Of a stretch of 64,000 nt of DNA, positions 40,922-48,392 are shown piece by piece. Source of the stretch: an uncultured Rhizobiaceae group bacterium (lineage in GTDB: Bacteria > Pseudomonadota > Alphaproteobacteria > Rhizobiales > Rhizobiaceae). A model generated the notes under the pieces. That model searched no databases and had not been told where the DNA came from. It saw only the letters and a list, made by a program, of their open reading frames with translations. A program made the translations under genes and the position numbers. Numbering within the stretch: position 1 is the first letter of the stretch; each line of letters opens with the position of its first letter. Location of the stretch: the NCBI GenBank assembly GCA_937958815.1, contig CALGMR010000005.1, positions 62,001 through 126,000 on the forward strand. Direction: 5' to 3'.

Positions 40922-43897
40922 ATGGCGCAGTCAGATTGCCCATCCGCTTTATTTGGAAAGCCAAACTCTATGGCCGCTAAAACGAAAAAACGTCCCGATG
41001 ACAAATTGATTTCGGTTCGTGGTGCCCGTGAACACAATTTGAAGAACGTGGACATTGATTTGCCACGGGACAGCCTGATTGTGATGACTGGTCTTTCCGG
41101 TTCCGGCAAATCCTCATTGGCGTTCGATACGATCTATGCTGAAGGTCAGCGACGTTATGTGGAATCTCTGTCGGCCTATGCGCGGCAGTTTTTGGAAATG
41201 ATGCAAAAACCGGATGTAGACCAGATTGATGGTCTGTCTCCTGCCATTTCGATTGAACAGAAAACCACGTCTAAAAACCCACGCTCCACCGTTGGCACGG
41301 TTACTGAAATTTACGACTATATGCGCCTACTGTTTGCGCGTGTGGGCGTGCCCTACTCTCCTGCAACCGGACTGCCGATTGAAAGTCAAACGGTCAGCCA
41401 AATGGTGGATCGGGTGATGGAACTGGAAGACGGTGCGCGCCTCTACCTCTTGGCCCCGATTGTTCAGGGCAGAAAAGGTGAATACCGCAAAGAATTCGCA
41501 GAACTCATGAAAAAGGGTTTTCAGCGCGTCAAAGTGGATGGCGAGTTTTATGAAATTGCCGACGTTCCCGCTTTGGATAAGAAGTTCAAACATGACATTG
41601 ATGTTGTGGTGGATCGCATTGTTGTGCGCGACGATGTGGGAACACGTCTGGCGGACTCCATCGAAACCGCATTGCGTCTCACCGACGGAATGGCCATCGC
41701 CGAATTGGCGGACAAACCGTTGCCGGAAAGTGAAACAGCGGCTGGTGGTTCCAAGAACAAGTCAAAGAATGAAACCCACGAACGCCTCATCTTTTCGGAG
41801 AAGTTTGCGTGTCCCGTATCGGGCTTCACGATTCCTGAAATTGAGCCGCGTTTGTTTTCGTTCAACAATCCATTTGGGGCTTGTCCATCTTGCGATGGTC
41901 TGGGAACGCAACAGAAGATTGATGAAAATCTGGTCGTGCCAGATGTGAGCTTGGCTTTGAACAAAGGAGCAATTGTTCCGTGGTCGAAGTCCAGCAATCC
42001 ATCACCATATTATGCGCAGACGTTGGAGGCTTTGGGCAAAGTCTACAAGTTCAAGATTTCCAACAAATGGGAAGATTTGTCCTCAGATGCTCAGACAGCG
42101 GTTTTGTTCGGCACGGGCAAGAAGTCAATCAAGTTTGTCTATGACGACGGTTTGCGCAAATACGAGACGGAAAAGCCGTTTGAAGGGGTGATTGGCAATC
42201 TGGAACGCCGTTGGCGCGAAACCGACAGTTCTTGGATGCGGGAAGAGATTGAGAAATTTATGTCCCGCATGCCGTGCATGGCTTGTGAAGGGTATCGCTT
42301 AAAGCCAGAAGCCATGGCCGTGAAACTGGACAATATGCATGTGAGCCAGGTGGCAGAAATGTCTATCAAGCATGCCAATGTTTGGTTTGACGATTTGCCT
42401 GAGAAGCTAAATGACAAACAAAATGAAATCGCGGTTCGGATTTTGAAAGAAATTCGTGAGCGTCTGAAATTTCTAAATGATGTTGGGTTGGACTATCTGT
42501 CATTGTCTCGTAATTCGGGCACATTGTCTGGTGGCGAAAGTCAGCGCATTCGATTGGCGTCTCAAATTGGCTCTGGTTTGACAGGTGTTCTCTACGTATT
42601 GGATGAACCGTCTATTGGCCTGCACCAGCGCGACAATGCGCGATTGCTTGAAACACTGCGCCACCTTCGTGATCTGGGCAACACCGTCATTGTGGTGGAA
42701 CATGATGAAGATGCCATTTTGACGGCTGACCATGTAGTGGACATTGGGCCAAAGGCTGGCATTCACGGCGGCGATATTGTTGCCCAAGGCACGCCTAAAG
42801 ACATCATGAAGTCGAAAAAGTCTCTAACGGGGCAGTATTTGTCGGGCAAACTTGAGGTTGCGGTCCCTAAGGAACGTCGCAAGATCAACAGAACACGCAA
42901 GATCAAAGTGGTTGGCGCACGAGGCAACAACTTGAAGAGCGTCTCTGGCGAAATTCCATTGGGAACATTTACCGCCGTCACTGGTGTTTCAGGTGGTGGC
43001 AAATCCACCTTCCTGATCGAGACGCTCTACAAGGCTGCGTCGCGCCACATCAATAAATCACGGGCGATCCCTGCCCCGCATGATCGTATTGAAGGGTTGG
43101 AACATCTCGACAAGATAATTGATATTGACCAATCCCCTATTGGCAGAACGCCGCGTTCTAACCCGGCCACTTATACTGGGGCATTCACACCGATCCGGGA
43201 ATGGTTTGCAGGCCTGCCTGAATCTAAGGTGCGGGGCTACAATCCAGGACGGTTCTCGTTCAACGTCAAGGGCGGACGTTGCGAAGCATGCCAAGGCGAT
43301 GGTGTCATCAAAATCGAAATGCACTTTTTGCCAGATGTCTACGTCACCTGCGATGTTTGCGCTGGCAAACGCTACAACCGTGAAACGCTGGAAGTTCAGT
43401 TCAAAGGAAAATCAATCGCCGATGTTCTCGACATGACTGTTGAAGAAGGTTGTGAGTTCTTTTCAGCTGTACCCTCGGTGCGCGACAAAATGGAAACACT
43501 CAAGCGGGTTGGTCTTGATTATATCAAGATCGGACAACAAGCGACCACATTGTCTGGTGGTGAAGCGAAGCGGGTAAAACTCTCCAAAGAACTTTCCAAA
43601 CGCGCCACGGGCCGAACTCTTTATATTTTGGATGAACCGACCACAGGTTTGCATTTCCATGATGTGGCGAAACTTCTGGATGTGCTGCACGAATTGGTCG
43701 ACAGCGGAAACACTGTTGCTGTGATTGAGCACAATCTTGAGGTTATCAAAACCGCAGATTGGGTGCTGGATCTTGGCCCCGAGGGTGGAGATGGTGGCGG
43801 TGAAATGGTGGCTTGCGGCACGCCAGAAGACATTTCAAAAGAAAAACGCTCCCATACAGGGCATTTTTTGAAAGAACTTTTGGCGCGTCGCACATAA
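40922..43897 (+). CDS. uvrA: Excinuclease ABC subunit A
   Basis: Damage-recognition ATPase of nucleotide excision repair. 991 residues; a second in-frame ATG at 40970 may be the true start because the first 16 residues look like leader. Two ABC ATPase modules: Walker [13 protein letters not shown] and [11 protein letters not shown], signatures LSGGESQR and LSGGEAKR. Zinc modules: CPVSGF...CPSCDG and CEACQGDG...CDVCAGKRY. Preceded by an SOS box. Works with mfd, also in this window. Confidence 0.98.
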   Translation: MAQSDCPSALFGKPNSMAAKTKKRPDDKLISVRGAREHNLKNVDIDLPRDSLIVMTGLSGSGKSSLAFDTIYAEGQRRYVESLSAYARQFLEMMQKPDVDQIDGLSPAISIEQKTTSKNPRSTVGTVTEIYDYMRLLFARVGVPYSPATGLPIESQTVSQMVDRVMELEDGARLYLLAPIVQGRKGEYRKEFAELMKKGFQRVKVDGEFYEIADVPALDKKFKHDIDVVVDRIVVRDDVGTRLADSIETALRLTDGMAIAELADKPLPESETAAGGSKNKSKNETHERLIFSEKFACPVSGFTIPEIEPRLFSFNNPFGACPSCDGLGTQQKIDENLVVPDVSLALNKGAIVPWSKSSNPSPYYAQTLEALGKVYKFKISNKWEDLSSDAQTAVLFGTGKKSIKFVYDDGLRKYETEKPFEGVIGNLERRWRETDSSWMREEIEKFMSRMPCMACEGYRLKPEAMAVKLDNMHVSQVAEMSIKHANVWFDDLPEKLNDKQNEIAVRILKEIRERLKFLNDVGLDYLSLSRNSGTLSGGESQRIRLASQIGSGLTGVLYVLDEPSIGLHQRDNARLLETLRHLRDLGNTVIVVEHDEDAILTADHVVDIGPKAGIHGGDIVAQGTPKDIMKSKKSLTGQYLSGKLEVAVPKERRKINRTRKIKVVGARGNNLKSVSGEIPLGTFTAVTGVSGGGKSTFLIETLYKAASRHINKSRAIPAPHDRIEGLEHLDKIIDIDQSPIGRTPRSNPATYTGAFTPIREWFAGLPESKVRGYNPGRFSFNVKGGRCEACQGDGVIKIEMHFLPDVYVTCDVCAGKRYNRETLEVQFKGKSIADVLDMTVEEGCEFFSAVPSVRDKMETLKRVGLDYIKIGQQATTLSGGEAKRVKLSKELSKRATGRTLYILDEPTTGLHFHDVAKLLDVLHELVDSGNTVAVIEHNLEVIKTADWVLDLGPEGGDGGGEMVACGTPEDISKEKRSHTGHFLKELLARRT

Positions 43898-44078
43898 AAA
43901 GAAACTCCCTCGCCGGATTTTACTAACACTTTGATAGGGTTTGCCCCCGCATTTGCTGGGGTGTTGCAGCCGCGCGTCCATATATGTCTGAAACATGACG
44001 CAATATGCGCAAAACGCATGGCTCGGTTGCAACCTTTGCGCTCGTAAAATCTCACTGAAAATCTATTTGTTATTCAAC

Positions 44079-44103
44079 GGAACCAAACACGGTTCAATGC
44101 ATT
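44079..44103 (+). promoter_or_regulatory. Possible EcfG-type promoter upstream of the DUF1127 gene
   Basis: GGAAC (44079-44083), 16 bases, then CATT (44100-44103), one mismatch from the EcfG consensus GGAAC-N16/17-CGTT. It would place the transcript start about 40 bases before the DUF1127 ATG. The GGAAC is also the left arm of an inverted repeat GAACC-N6-GGTTC (44080-44095). In other alphaproteobacteria the equivalent loci use stress sigma factors, so the idea is reasonable but unproven. Confidence 0.3.
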
Positions 44104-44152
44104 TGATACGAAACGGTCAGCTAAAAAGTGCTGACAGCACTGAAAGGACTAG

Positions 44153-44305
44153 ATGATGAGCATTCTTGGAAACATCCGGACTTGGAACCGCGTACGTCAA
44201 ACACGCAACGAGCTTTATGGTTTGTCTAACCGTGAATTGAGCGACTTGGGTATTTCTCGTGGCGATATCCCATTCATTGCAAAGCGTGCAACACGCGGCA
44301 ACTAA
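44153..44305 (+). CDS. DUF1127 (YjiS-like) small protein
   Basis: 50-residue basic protein, two adjacent ATG codons with AAAGGA upstream. The DUF1127 pattern is complete: ILGNIRTWNRVRQTRNELYGLSNRELSDLGISRGDIPFIAK, i.e. W-x3-R-x3-EL, LS-x-REL-x-DLGI-x-R-x-DI. Such short Arg-rich DUF1127 proteins in Rhodobacter and relatives are linked to RNA turnover and phosphate or C1 metabolism, and one of them (CcaF1) is encoded directly upstream of the CcsR small RNAs. Here too, three anti-Shine-Dalgarno hairpins follow within 10-120 bases, presumably on the same transcript. Confidence 0.9.
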   Translation: MMSILGNIRTWNRVRQTRNELYGLSNRELSDLGISRGDIPFIAKRATRGN

Positions 44306-44313
44306 TTCAGTTT

Positions 44314-44343
44314 AGCCGAACTTACCTCCTCCCAAGGTCGGCT
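44314..44343 (+). ncRNA. CcsR/cuckoo-type hairpin 1 (anti-Shine-Dalgarno loop)
   Basis: Stem AGCCGA/TCGGCT, an A-G mismatch, then CTT/AAG, closing a ten-base loop ACCTCCTCCC (44324-44333). The loop contains CCTCCTCCC, complementary to ribosome-binding sites. It starts 9 bases after the DUF1127 stop. It belongs to the family of repeated loops known from CcsR1-4 of Rhodobacter and the wider 'cuckoo' RNAs. Confidence 0.85.
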
Positions 44344-44348
44344 GATCC

Positions 44349-44380
44349 GTTCAACTCTATCCTCCTCCCAAGAGTTGAAC
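44349..44380 (+). ncRNA. CcsR/cuckoo-type hairpin 2 (anti-Shine-Dalgarno loop)
   Basis: Perfect ten-base stem GTTCAACTCT/AGAGTTGAAC closing a twelve-base loop ATCCTCCTCCCA with the CCTCCTCCC core at 44361-44369. The stem is unrelated in sequence to hairpins 1 and 3, while the loop is the same, which shows that the loop is the selected part. It is five bases from hairpin 1. Confidence 0.88.
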
Positions 44381-44388
44381 CCAAATAG

Positions 44389-44422
44389 AACGCCTGCTGG
44401 ATCTCCTCCCCCGGCAGGCGTT
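44389..44422 (+). ncRNA. CcsR/cuckoo-type hairpin 3, probably also the terminator
   Basis: Twelve-base stem AACGCCTGCTGG/CCGGCAGGCGTT with one T-G pair, closing a ten-base loop ATCTCCTCCC. The core is one base off the other two (TCTCCTCCC). The stem is GC-rich and followed by TTTCTGATTCT, so it may also serve as the Rho-independent terminator of the array. It ends about 40 bases from the 3' end of the convergent gene. Confidence 0.82.
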
Positions 44423-44461
44423 TCTGATTCTAGATGTGGGTTTGGATTAAAAACAGTCGCT

Positions 44462-45058
44462 CTATTCGAAGCTGTCGCGCACTTTGCGCCATTCGGCATG
44501 TTTCATGACCTGTGCGGGCTGGCCATCATCTCCATACCAACTGTCGACTGTCCAGCGGGTGCCCGACGCATCTGTCATCACGGCAGACTTGTGCGGATAT
44601 CGACCATCAAGAATAAAACCTCTCAAGGCATAGTGTTTTTTAGGCCTGTGAAATTTCAGAAGGCCCAGAGCCTGTAGGTGCTTGAGGTAAGCGGTTGTGT
44701 TGAGCGATTCATCTACACAATCCATCTGCCCGCGTTTTGAACTGTTCTTGATATAGGCTTTTCGAACGTCAGGGCGGTAGCGCAATTTGGCGCGTGCTTT
44801 GCGTTCCATCAATCCAATCGTCAGTGCGACAGCAGCACGTTCGCCCGCAGCGGTACCATCTGGGTTTGACATGGAAACTTTGAGATCGGTGTTGTCTGCA
44901 TCAGTAAACGTAAATGTGTCGCTTATGACACATCCATACCCCGAACAGACTTTGATCACGTTGTTGGATGTTGCTTGGGCCGTAAATGGAACAACGCTGT
45001 GAGCGCTCATGAGAAGAGTTGCCGAGACAAGTGCTCTGATAGCCGCTTTCTTTGACAT
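44462..45058 (-). CDS. Exported protein with possible Cys-His-Asp catalytic triad
   Basis: 198 residues from the ATG at 45058 (AGGAACA upstream; an earlier ATG at 45091 is weaker). Signal peptide (AIRALVSATLLMSAHSVVPFTAQA). The mature protein has CSGYGCVISDTF, an Arg/Lys-rich segment, then three blocks: QMDCVDESLNTTAYLKHL, GRYPHKSAVMTD and RWTVDSWYGDDGQPAQVM. Cys, His and Asp in that order suggest a transglutaminase-like/papain-like hydrolase; I have seen the same blocks in unnamed proteobacterial proteins. Function unknown. Convergent with the hairpin array. Confidence 0.8.
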   Translation of the reverse strand: MSKKAAIRALVSATLLMSAHSVVPFTAQATSNNVIKVCSGYGCVISDTFTFTDADNTDLKVSMSNPDGTAAGERAAVALTIGLMERKARAKLRYRPDVRKAYIKNSSKRGQMDCVDESLNTTAYLKHLQALGLLKFHRPKKHYALRGFILDGRYPHKSAVMTDASGTRWTVDSWYGDDGQPAQVMKHAEWRKVRDSFE

Positions 45059-45219
45059 GTTGTTCCTAAAGATCACTGAGATGCACATCACCTATACACC
45101 AAACCTCGGCAGCACTGAACCGCAGTTGATCTGACTTTTTTGTCATTTTCCTCGGCAGGTCGTCTTGGTGCGACCTATTTCAAGTTGAAACCGCAGCAGG
45201 GTCGTTCTATGCGTTGCCC

Positions 45220-46635
45220 ATGACAGATAAAAAAGCACATGTGGTTGGTGGTGGTCTTGCAGGATGCGAGGCTGCTTGGCAGTTGGCGAAACGTGGCGTA
45301 GCAGTGACCTTGCATGAAATGCGGCCTGTGCGTGAAACAGAAGCACACCAAACCGATGGTTTGGCTGAACTTGTGTGTTCAAATTCGTTCCGTTCTGATG
45401 ATCACAATGCCAATGCTGTTGGGCTTTTGCACGAAGAAATGCGCCGTGCAGGTTCGATCATTTTAAAATGTGCTGACGCTCATAAAGTTCCGGCTGGAAC
45501 GGCTTTGGCTGTTGACCGTGATGGTTTCTCACAAGCGGTCACTGATGCCATCGAAAACGAGGCTATGATTACCGTGAGCCGTGAAGAAGTCCACGGTTTG
45601 CCGGATGAAAGCTGGGGCCCGACAATTATTGCTACTGGCCCACTCACCGCCCCTGCTTTAGCCGCCGATATTGCAAAAGAAACGGGCGAAGAAGCTTTGT
45701 CCTTTTTTGATGCTATAGCTCCAATTGTGCATTTCGATTCCATCGATTTTGACAAAGCATGGTTTCAATCGCGCTACGACAAAGTCGGTCCAGGCGGAAA
45801 CGGAAAAGACTACATCAATTGTCCTCTCGACAAAGAACAGTACGACGCTTTTATCGATGGGTTGATCGCTGGAGACCAAGCTGAATTCAAGCAATGGGAA
45901 AACGTGCCTTATTTTGACGGGTGTTTGCCAATTGAAGTGATGGCTGAACGCGGTCGTGAAACACTGCGGCATGGGCCGATGAAGCCCATGGGTCTGACCA
46001 ATATTCACCAACCCGACATCAAGGCTTACGCGGTTGTTCAACTGCGTCAAGACAATGCTTTGGGTACCTTGTACAATATGGTCGGGTTCCAAACGAAATT
46101 GAAGTACGGCGCACAAGCCGAGATTTTCAGGACAATACCTGGGCTTGAAAACGCTGAATTTGCGCGTTTGGGCGGATTGCACCGCAACACATATCTTAAT
46201 TCACCAAGCTTGTTGGATGAAACTCTGCGTTTGAAGTCTCGTAATGGTTTGCGTTTTGCAGGCCAAATAACAGGCTGCGAGGGTTATGTGGAATCGGCTG
46301 CCATTGGTTTGTTGACAGGCCGTTTCCTTGCTGAAGAACTCCACGGTGACAACCCGTCTGTTCCTCCTGAAACAACGGCGTTTGGTGCCCTGTTGAACCA
46401 TATCACCAAGGGACACATCGCCTATGAAGAAGAAATGGGCAAAAAGTCGTTTCAACCGATGAATGTCAATTTTGGTTTGTTCCCACCCGTGAAAATTGAA
46501 AAGCCCGAGGGGCATTTGGGCAGATGGCGCGGCAAGGACAAAGGCGCAGCAAAAAAGCTCGCGGTTAGCAAACGCGCATTGGCCGATCTAGGAAATTGGC
46601 TCGATCGGGAACCGGGCTTGCAAGCGGCGGAATAA
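45220..46635 (+). CDS. trmFO: Methylenetetrahydrofolate-tRNA-(uracil-5-)-methyltransferase TrmFO
   Basis: Folate- and FAD-dependent enzyme making ribothymidine at position 54 of tRNA. 471 residues from the ATG at 45220 (a TTG two codons upstream is less likely). FAD-binding [19 protein letters not shown] at the N-terminus; [38 protein letters not shown] and [18 protein letters not shown] are all family hallmarks. Length normal (about 440-480). It seems to stand alone. Confidence 0.96.
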   Translation: MTDKKAHVVGGGLAGCEAAWQLAKRGVAVTLHEMRPVRETEAHQTDGLAELVCSNSFRSDDHNANAVGLLHEEMRRAGSIILKCADAHKVPAGTALAVDRDGFSQAVTDAIENEAMITVSREEVHGLPDESWGPTIIATGPLTAPALAADIAKETGEEALSFFDAIAPIVHFDSIDFDKAWFQSRYDKVGPGGNGKDYINCPLDKEQYDAFIDGLIAGDQAEFKQWENVPYFDGCLPIEVMAERGRETLRHGPMKPMGLTNIHQPDIKAYAVVQLRQDNALGTLYNMVGFQTKLKYGAQAEIFRTIPGLENAEFARLGGLHRNTYLNSPSLLDETLRLKSRNGLRFAGQITGCEGYVESAAIGLLTGRFLAEELHGDNPSVPPETTAFGALLNHITKGHIAYEEEMGKKSFQPMNVNFGLFPPVKIEKPEGHLGRWRGKDKGAAKKLAVSKRALADLGNWLDREPGLQAAE

Positions 46636-46644
46636 CATCAACGG

Positions 46645-47037
46645 CTAGCCAACCAGACGATCTCCAAGAACATCAATTACACCCTGTTCATACATATAGT
46701 ACCGGGCTGTTTTTTTGCCGAATTTTTCATAGTAGACGTTTGAAGATTCCGTCACGTTGTCTATTTCTTCCAACTTGTCGATGTCTTCGGCGAGATACCG
46801 ACGAAGCCGGTTTACGATATCATTTGCCTGACGGCACATATCTGTTCGCACATCATCATCAAGATCAATCGCGAGATAACCCAATTGCTTCATGCGTTCA
46901 GCAACAGCCAAATGGTAATTGGCTTCTTCTGTCCATGAAAGTTCGTGCTGTGCTTTGGCTTTCCACGCATTGGTCAAGGGTCCGGGCTCCATGCCACGCA
47001 AGCGCCTTTGCCATTCTGCTACTGGCTTATCCATCAT
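46645..47037 (-). CDS. Conserved-looking helical protein, unknown
   Basis: 130 residues from the ATG at 47037 (GGAG upstream, a second ATG follows directly). Predominantly helical and charged: WKAKAQHELSWTEEANYHLAVAERMKQLGYLAIDLDDDVR, DIVNRLRRYLAEDIDKLEEIDNV and a C-terminal YYEKFGKKTARYYMYEQGVIDVLGDRL. No signal peptide or membrane segment. I do not recognise a family. It lies 9 bases from the convergent trmFO stop and about 85 bases downstream of the phytoene-synthase-like gene on the same strand. Confidence 0.6.
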   Translation of the reverse strand: MMDKPVAEWQRRLRGMEPGPLTNAWKAKAQHELSWTEEANYHLAVAERMKQLGYLAIDLDDDVRTDMCRQANDIVNRLRRYLAEDIDKLEEIDNVTESSNVYYEKFGKKTARYYMYEQGVIDVLGDRLVG

Positions 47038-47122
47038 CAGCTCCAAGCTCACAAACACGTCAAACCAAAATTATGAATACAATTTGTTAAGAAATGACGA
47101 ATTCTGATCGCGTCAGATAAGT

Positions 47123-47971
47123 CTATAATCCACGATACAAACGCCATTGTGCACGCAGAGATGATACTCTTTTTGCTGCAGAAAATGCGGACATCGGGTT
47201 CTTTTCCAAACGTTTCAAATACAGGTCTGCCAATGCGAGCGAACGCATGGCAGAAACGCCCGCAGGCTCTAGAGATTTGATCGCTGTCATGGCCTTCAAC
47301 TCATGTTCGCGCGCAAGCGATGCCATGCCAAGAATTGCAGCTTTATGCTGTTCTTCTGGCTTTGCTAGAAAGGATTGTGCCGTTAGCCCAACCGATTGCA
47401 AAAGATCGGAAGGCACGTAAACTTGCCCCTTGTTTCGCAACAGCGGCATGTTCTCCAGAATTCCGATAATTCCCATGCAGCACCCTGCATGACCTGCAGC
47501 GTTGGCAAGTTCGGTGTTTTGTTCTGCGCCTTCAAATCGAGCAATGAGATTAAACAAGACCGAACGTGTTTCTCCACACCATCCCTCAAGCGTCGTGCGG
47601 TCCGGCATTGGGTCTTGATAGAGATCAAAAATATGAGCTTCGATTTTTGCCAAAAGAGCGGGGGCGACCACAGGTTCGTTTTCCAACAAAGTCAACAAAG
47701 GTCGCCCTACGGGATGGCCACCTGCTTCTTCATTGCGATCGCCTGACACAACCTCAGCCCACCACTGAAGACGGACTTCACTCGCCAAAGGATCGCCATG
47801 GCCCAAAGTGATATTTGTAATTTCCACATGAAAGGCATGGAGAACATTTGCTTTGCTGCGTGCGGCATCTGACAACAGCAGGTCACACAGATACATGTCT
47901 CGTGCGTTCTCGCGCACCAGATTGGAACAATAGTCCAGATCTTCTGTTGTGAATTGACCAGTTGTGGTCAT
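47123..47971 (-). CDS. Squalene/phytoene synthase-like protein (NDUFAF6-related)
   Basis: 282 residues from the ATG at 47971 (AGGGTG upstream). The trans-isoprenyl synthase fold is recognisable: LHAFHVEITNI...LASEVRLQWWAEVV, AGHAGCCMGIIGILENMPLLRNKGQVYVPSDLL. The two Asp-rich motifs that bind diphosphate in real squalene or phytoene synthases are absent: the first reads HVEIT and the second lacks DxxED. This is the pattern of the NDUFAF6 (C8orf38) branch, complex I assembly factors in mitochondria. A role in respiratory complex assembly is inference from that. It lies 13 bases after the Mth938-domain gene. Confidence 0.85.
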   Translation of the reverse strand: MTTTGQFTTEDLDYCSNLVRENARDMYLCDLLLSDAARSKANVLHAFHVEITNITLGHGDPLASEVRLQWWAEVVSGDRNEEAGGHPVGRPLLTLLENEPVVAPALLAKIEAHIFDLYQDPMPDRTTLEGWCGETRSVLFNLIARFEGAEQNTELANAAGHAGCCMGIIGILENMPLLRNKGQVYVPSDLLQSVGLTAQSFLAKPEEQHKAAILGMASLAREHELKAMTAIKSLEPAGVSAMRSLALADLYLKRLEKNPMSAFSAAKRVSSLRAQWRLYRGL

Positions 47972-47984
47972 TGCACCCTGCTCT

Positions 47985-48392
47985 CTAATTGACGGCCAAC
48001 AGGACAGCAGCCACGGCGCGCCCTTCTGCCAGAAGAACGTTATATGTTCGCGCCGCAGCACCCGTGCTCATAGGGTCTGCACGCATGCCCCTTTTGGCCA
48101 ATGCATCACGAAAAGATTTGCTCAGCGGTACCAAGTCATGTCCCGTTCCCACAAGAACGATTTCAACTCCATCCTCATCCAAAAGTCGTTTGAGCTTGGA
48201 CTTGGTCACATCGGCAGGTTCGGTGCCTTCCCAACCGTAGATACCGCTGGGGAGGCACAATATACTTCCGCGATGGGACATTTCAGCAAACCTAAACCCC
48301 CCATTGCCATATGTGTCGACAGGCGGTCGCCCAGGAAAATGGGCTGGTTTTATTTCCAGACCAGCATCGATTGGCGGATTTGGTTCAGCCAA
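47985..48392 (-). CDS. Mth938-domain protein (NDUFAF3-related, DUF498)
   Basis: 135-residue soluble protein of the Mth938/DUF498 family, with YGNGGFRFAEMSHRGSILCLPSGIYGWE and the Rossmann-like VEIVLVGTGHDLVPLSKSFRDALAKRGMRADPMSTGAAARTYNVLLAEGR. The mitochondrial member is NDUFAF3, an assembly factor of NADH dehydrogenase. The start is odd: a TTG abutting the secDF TAA in the same frame, with no other start before the conserved region. It sits between secDF and the NDUFAF6-like gene, an order typical of alphaproteobacteria. Confidence 0.9.
   Translation of the reverse strand: MAEPNPPIDAGLEIKPAHFPGRPPVDTYGNGGFRFAEMSHRGSILCLPSGIYGWEGTEPADVTKSKLKRLLDEDGVEIVLVGTGHDLVPLSKSFRDALAKRGMRADPMSTGAAARTYNVLLAEGRAVAAVLLAVN

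Noticed and set aside
43964..43981. CCATAT preceded by TTGCAG as a heat-shock (RpoH) promoter between uvrA and the DUF1127 gene
   Set aside because: The spacing between the two elements is too short for the RpoH consensus and the -35 match is poor.
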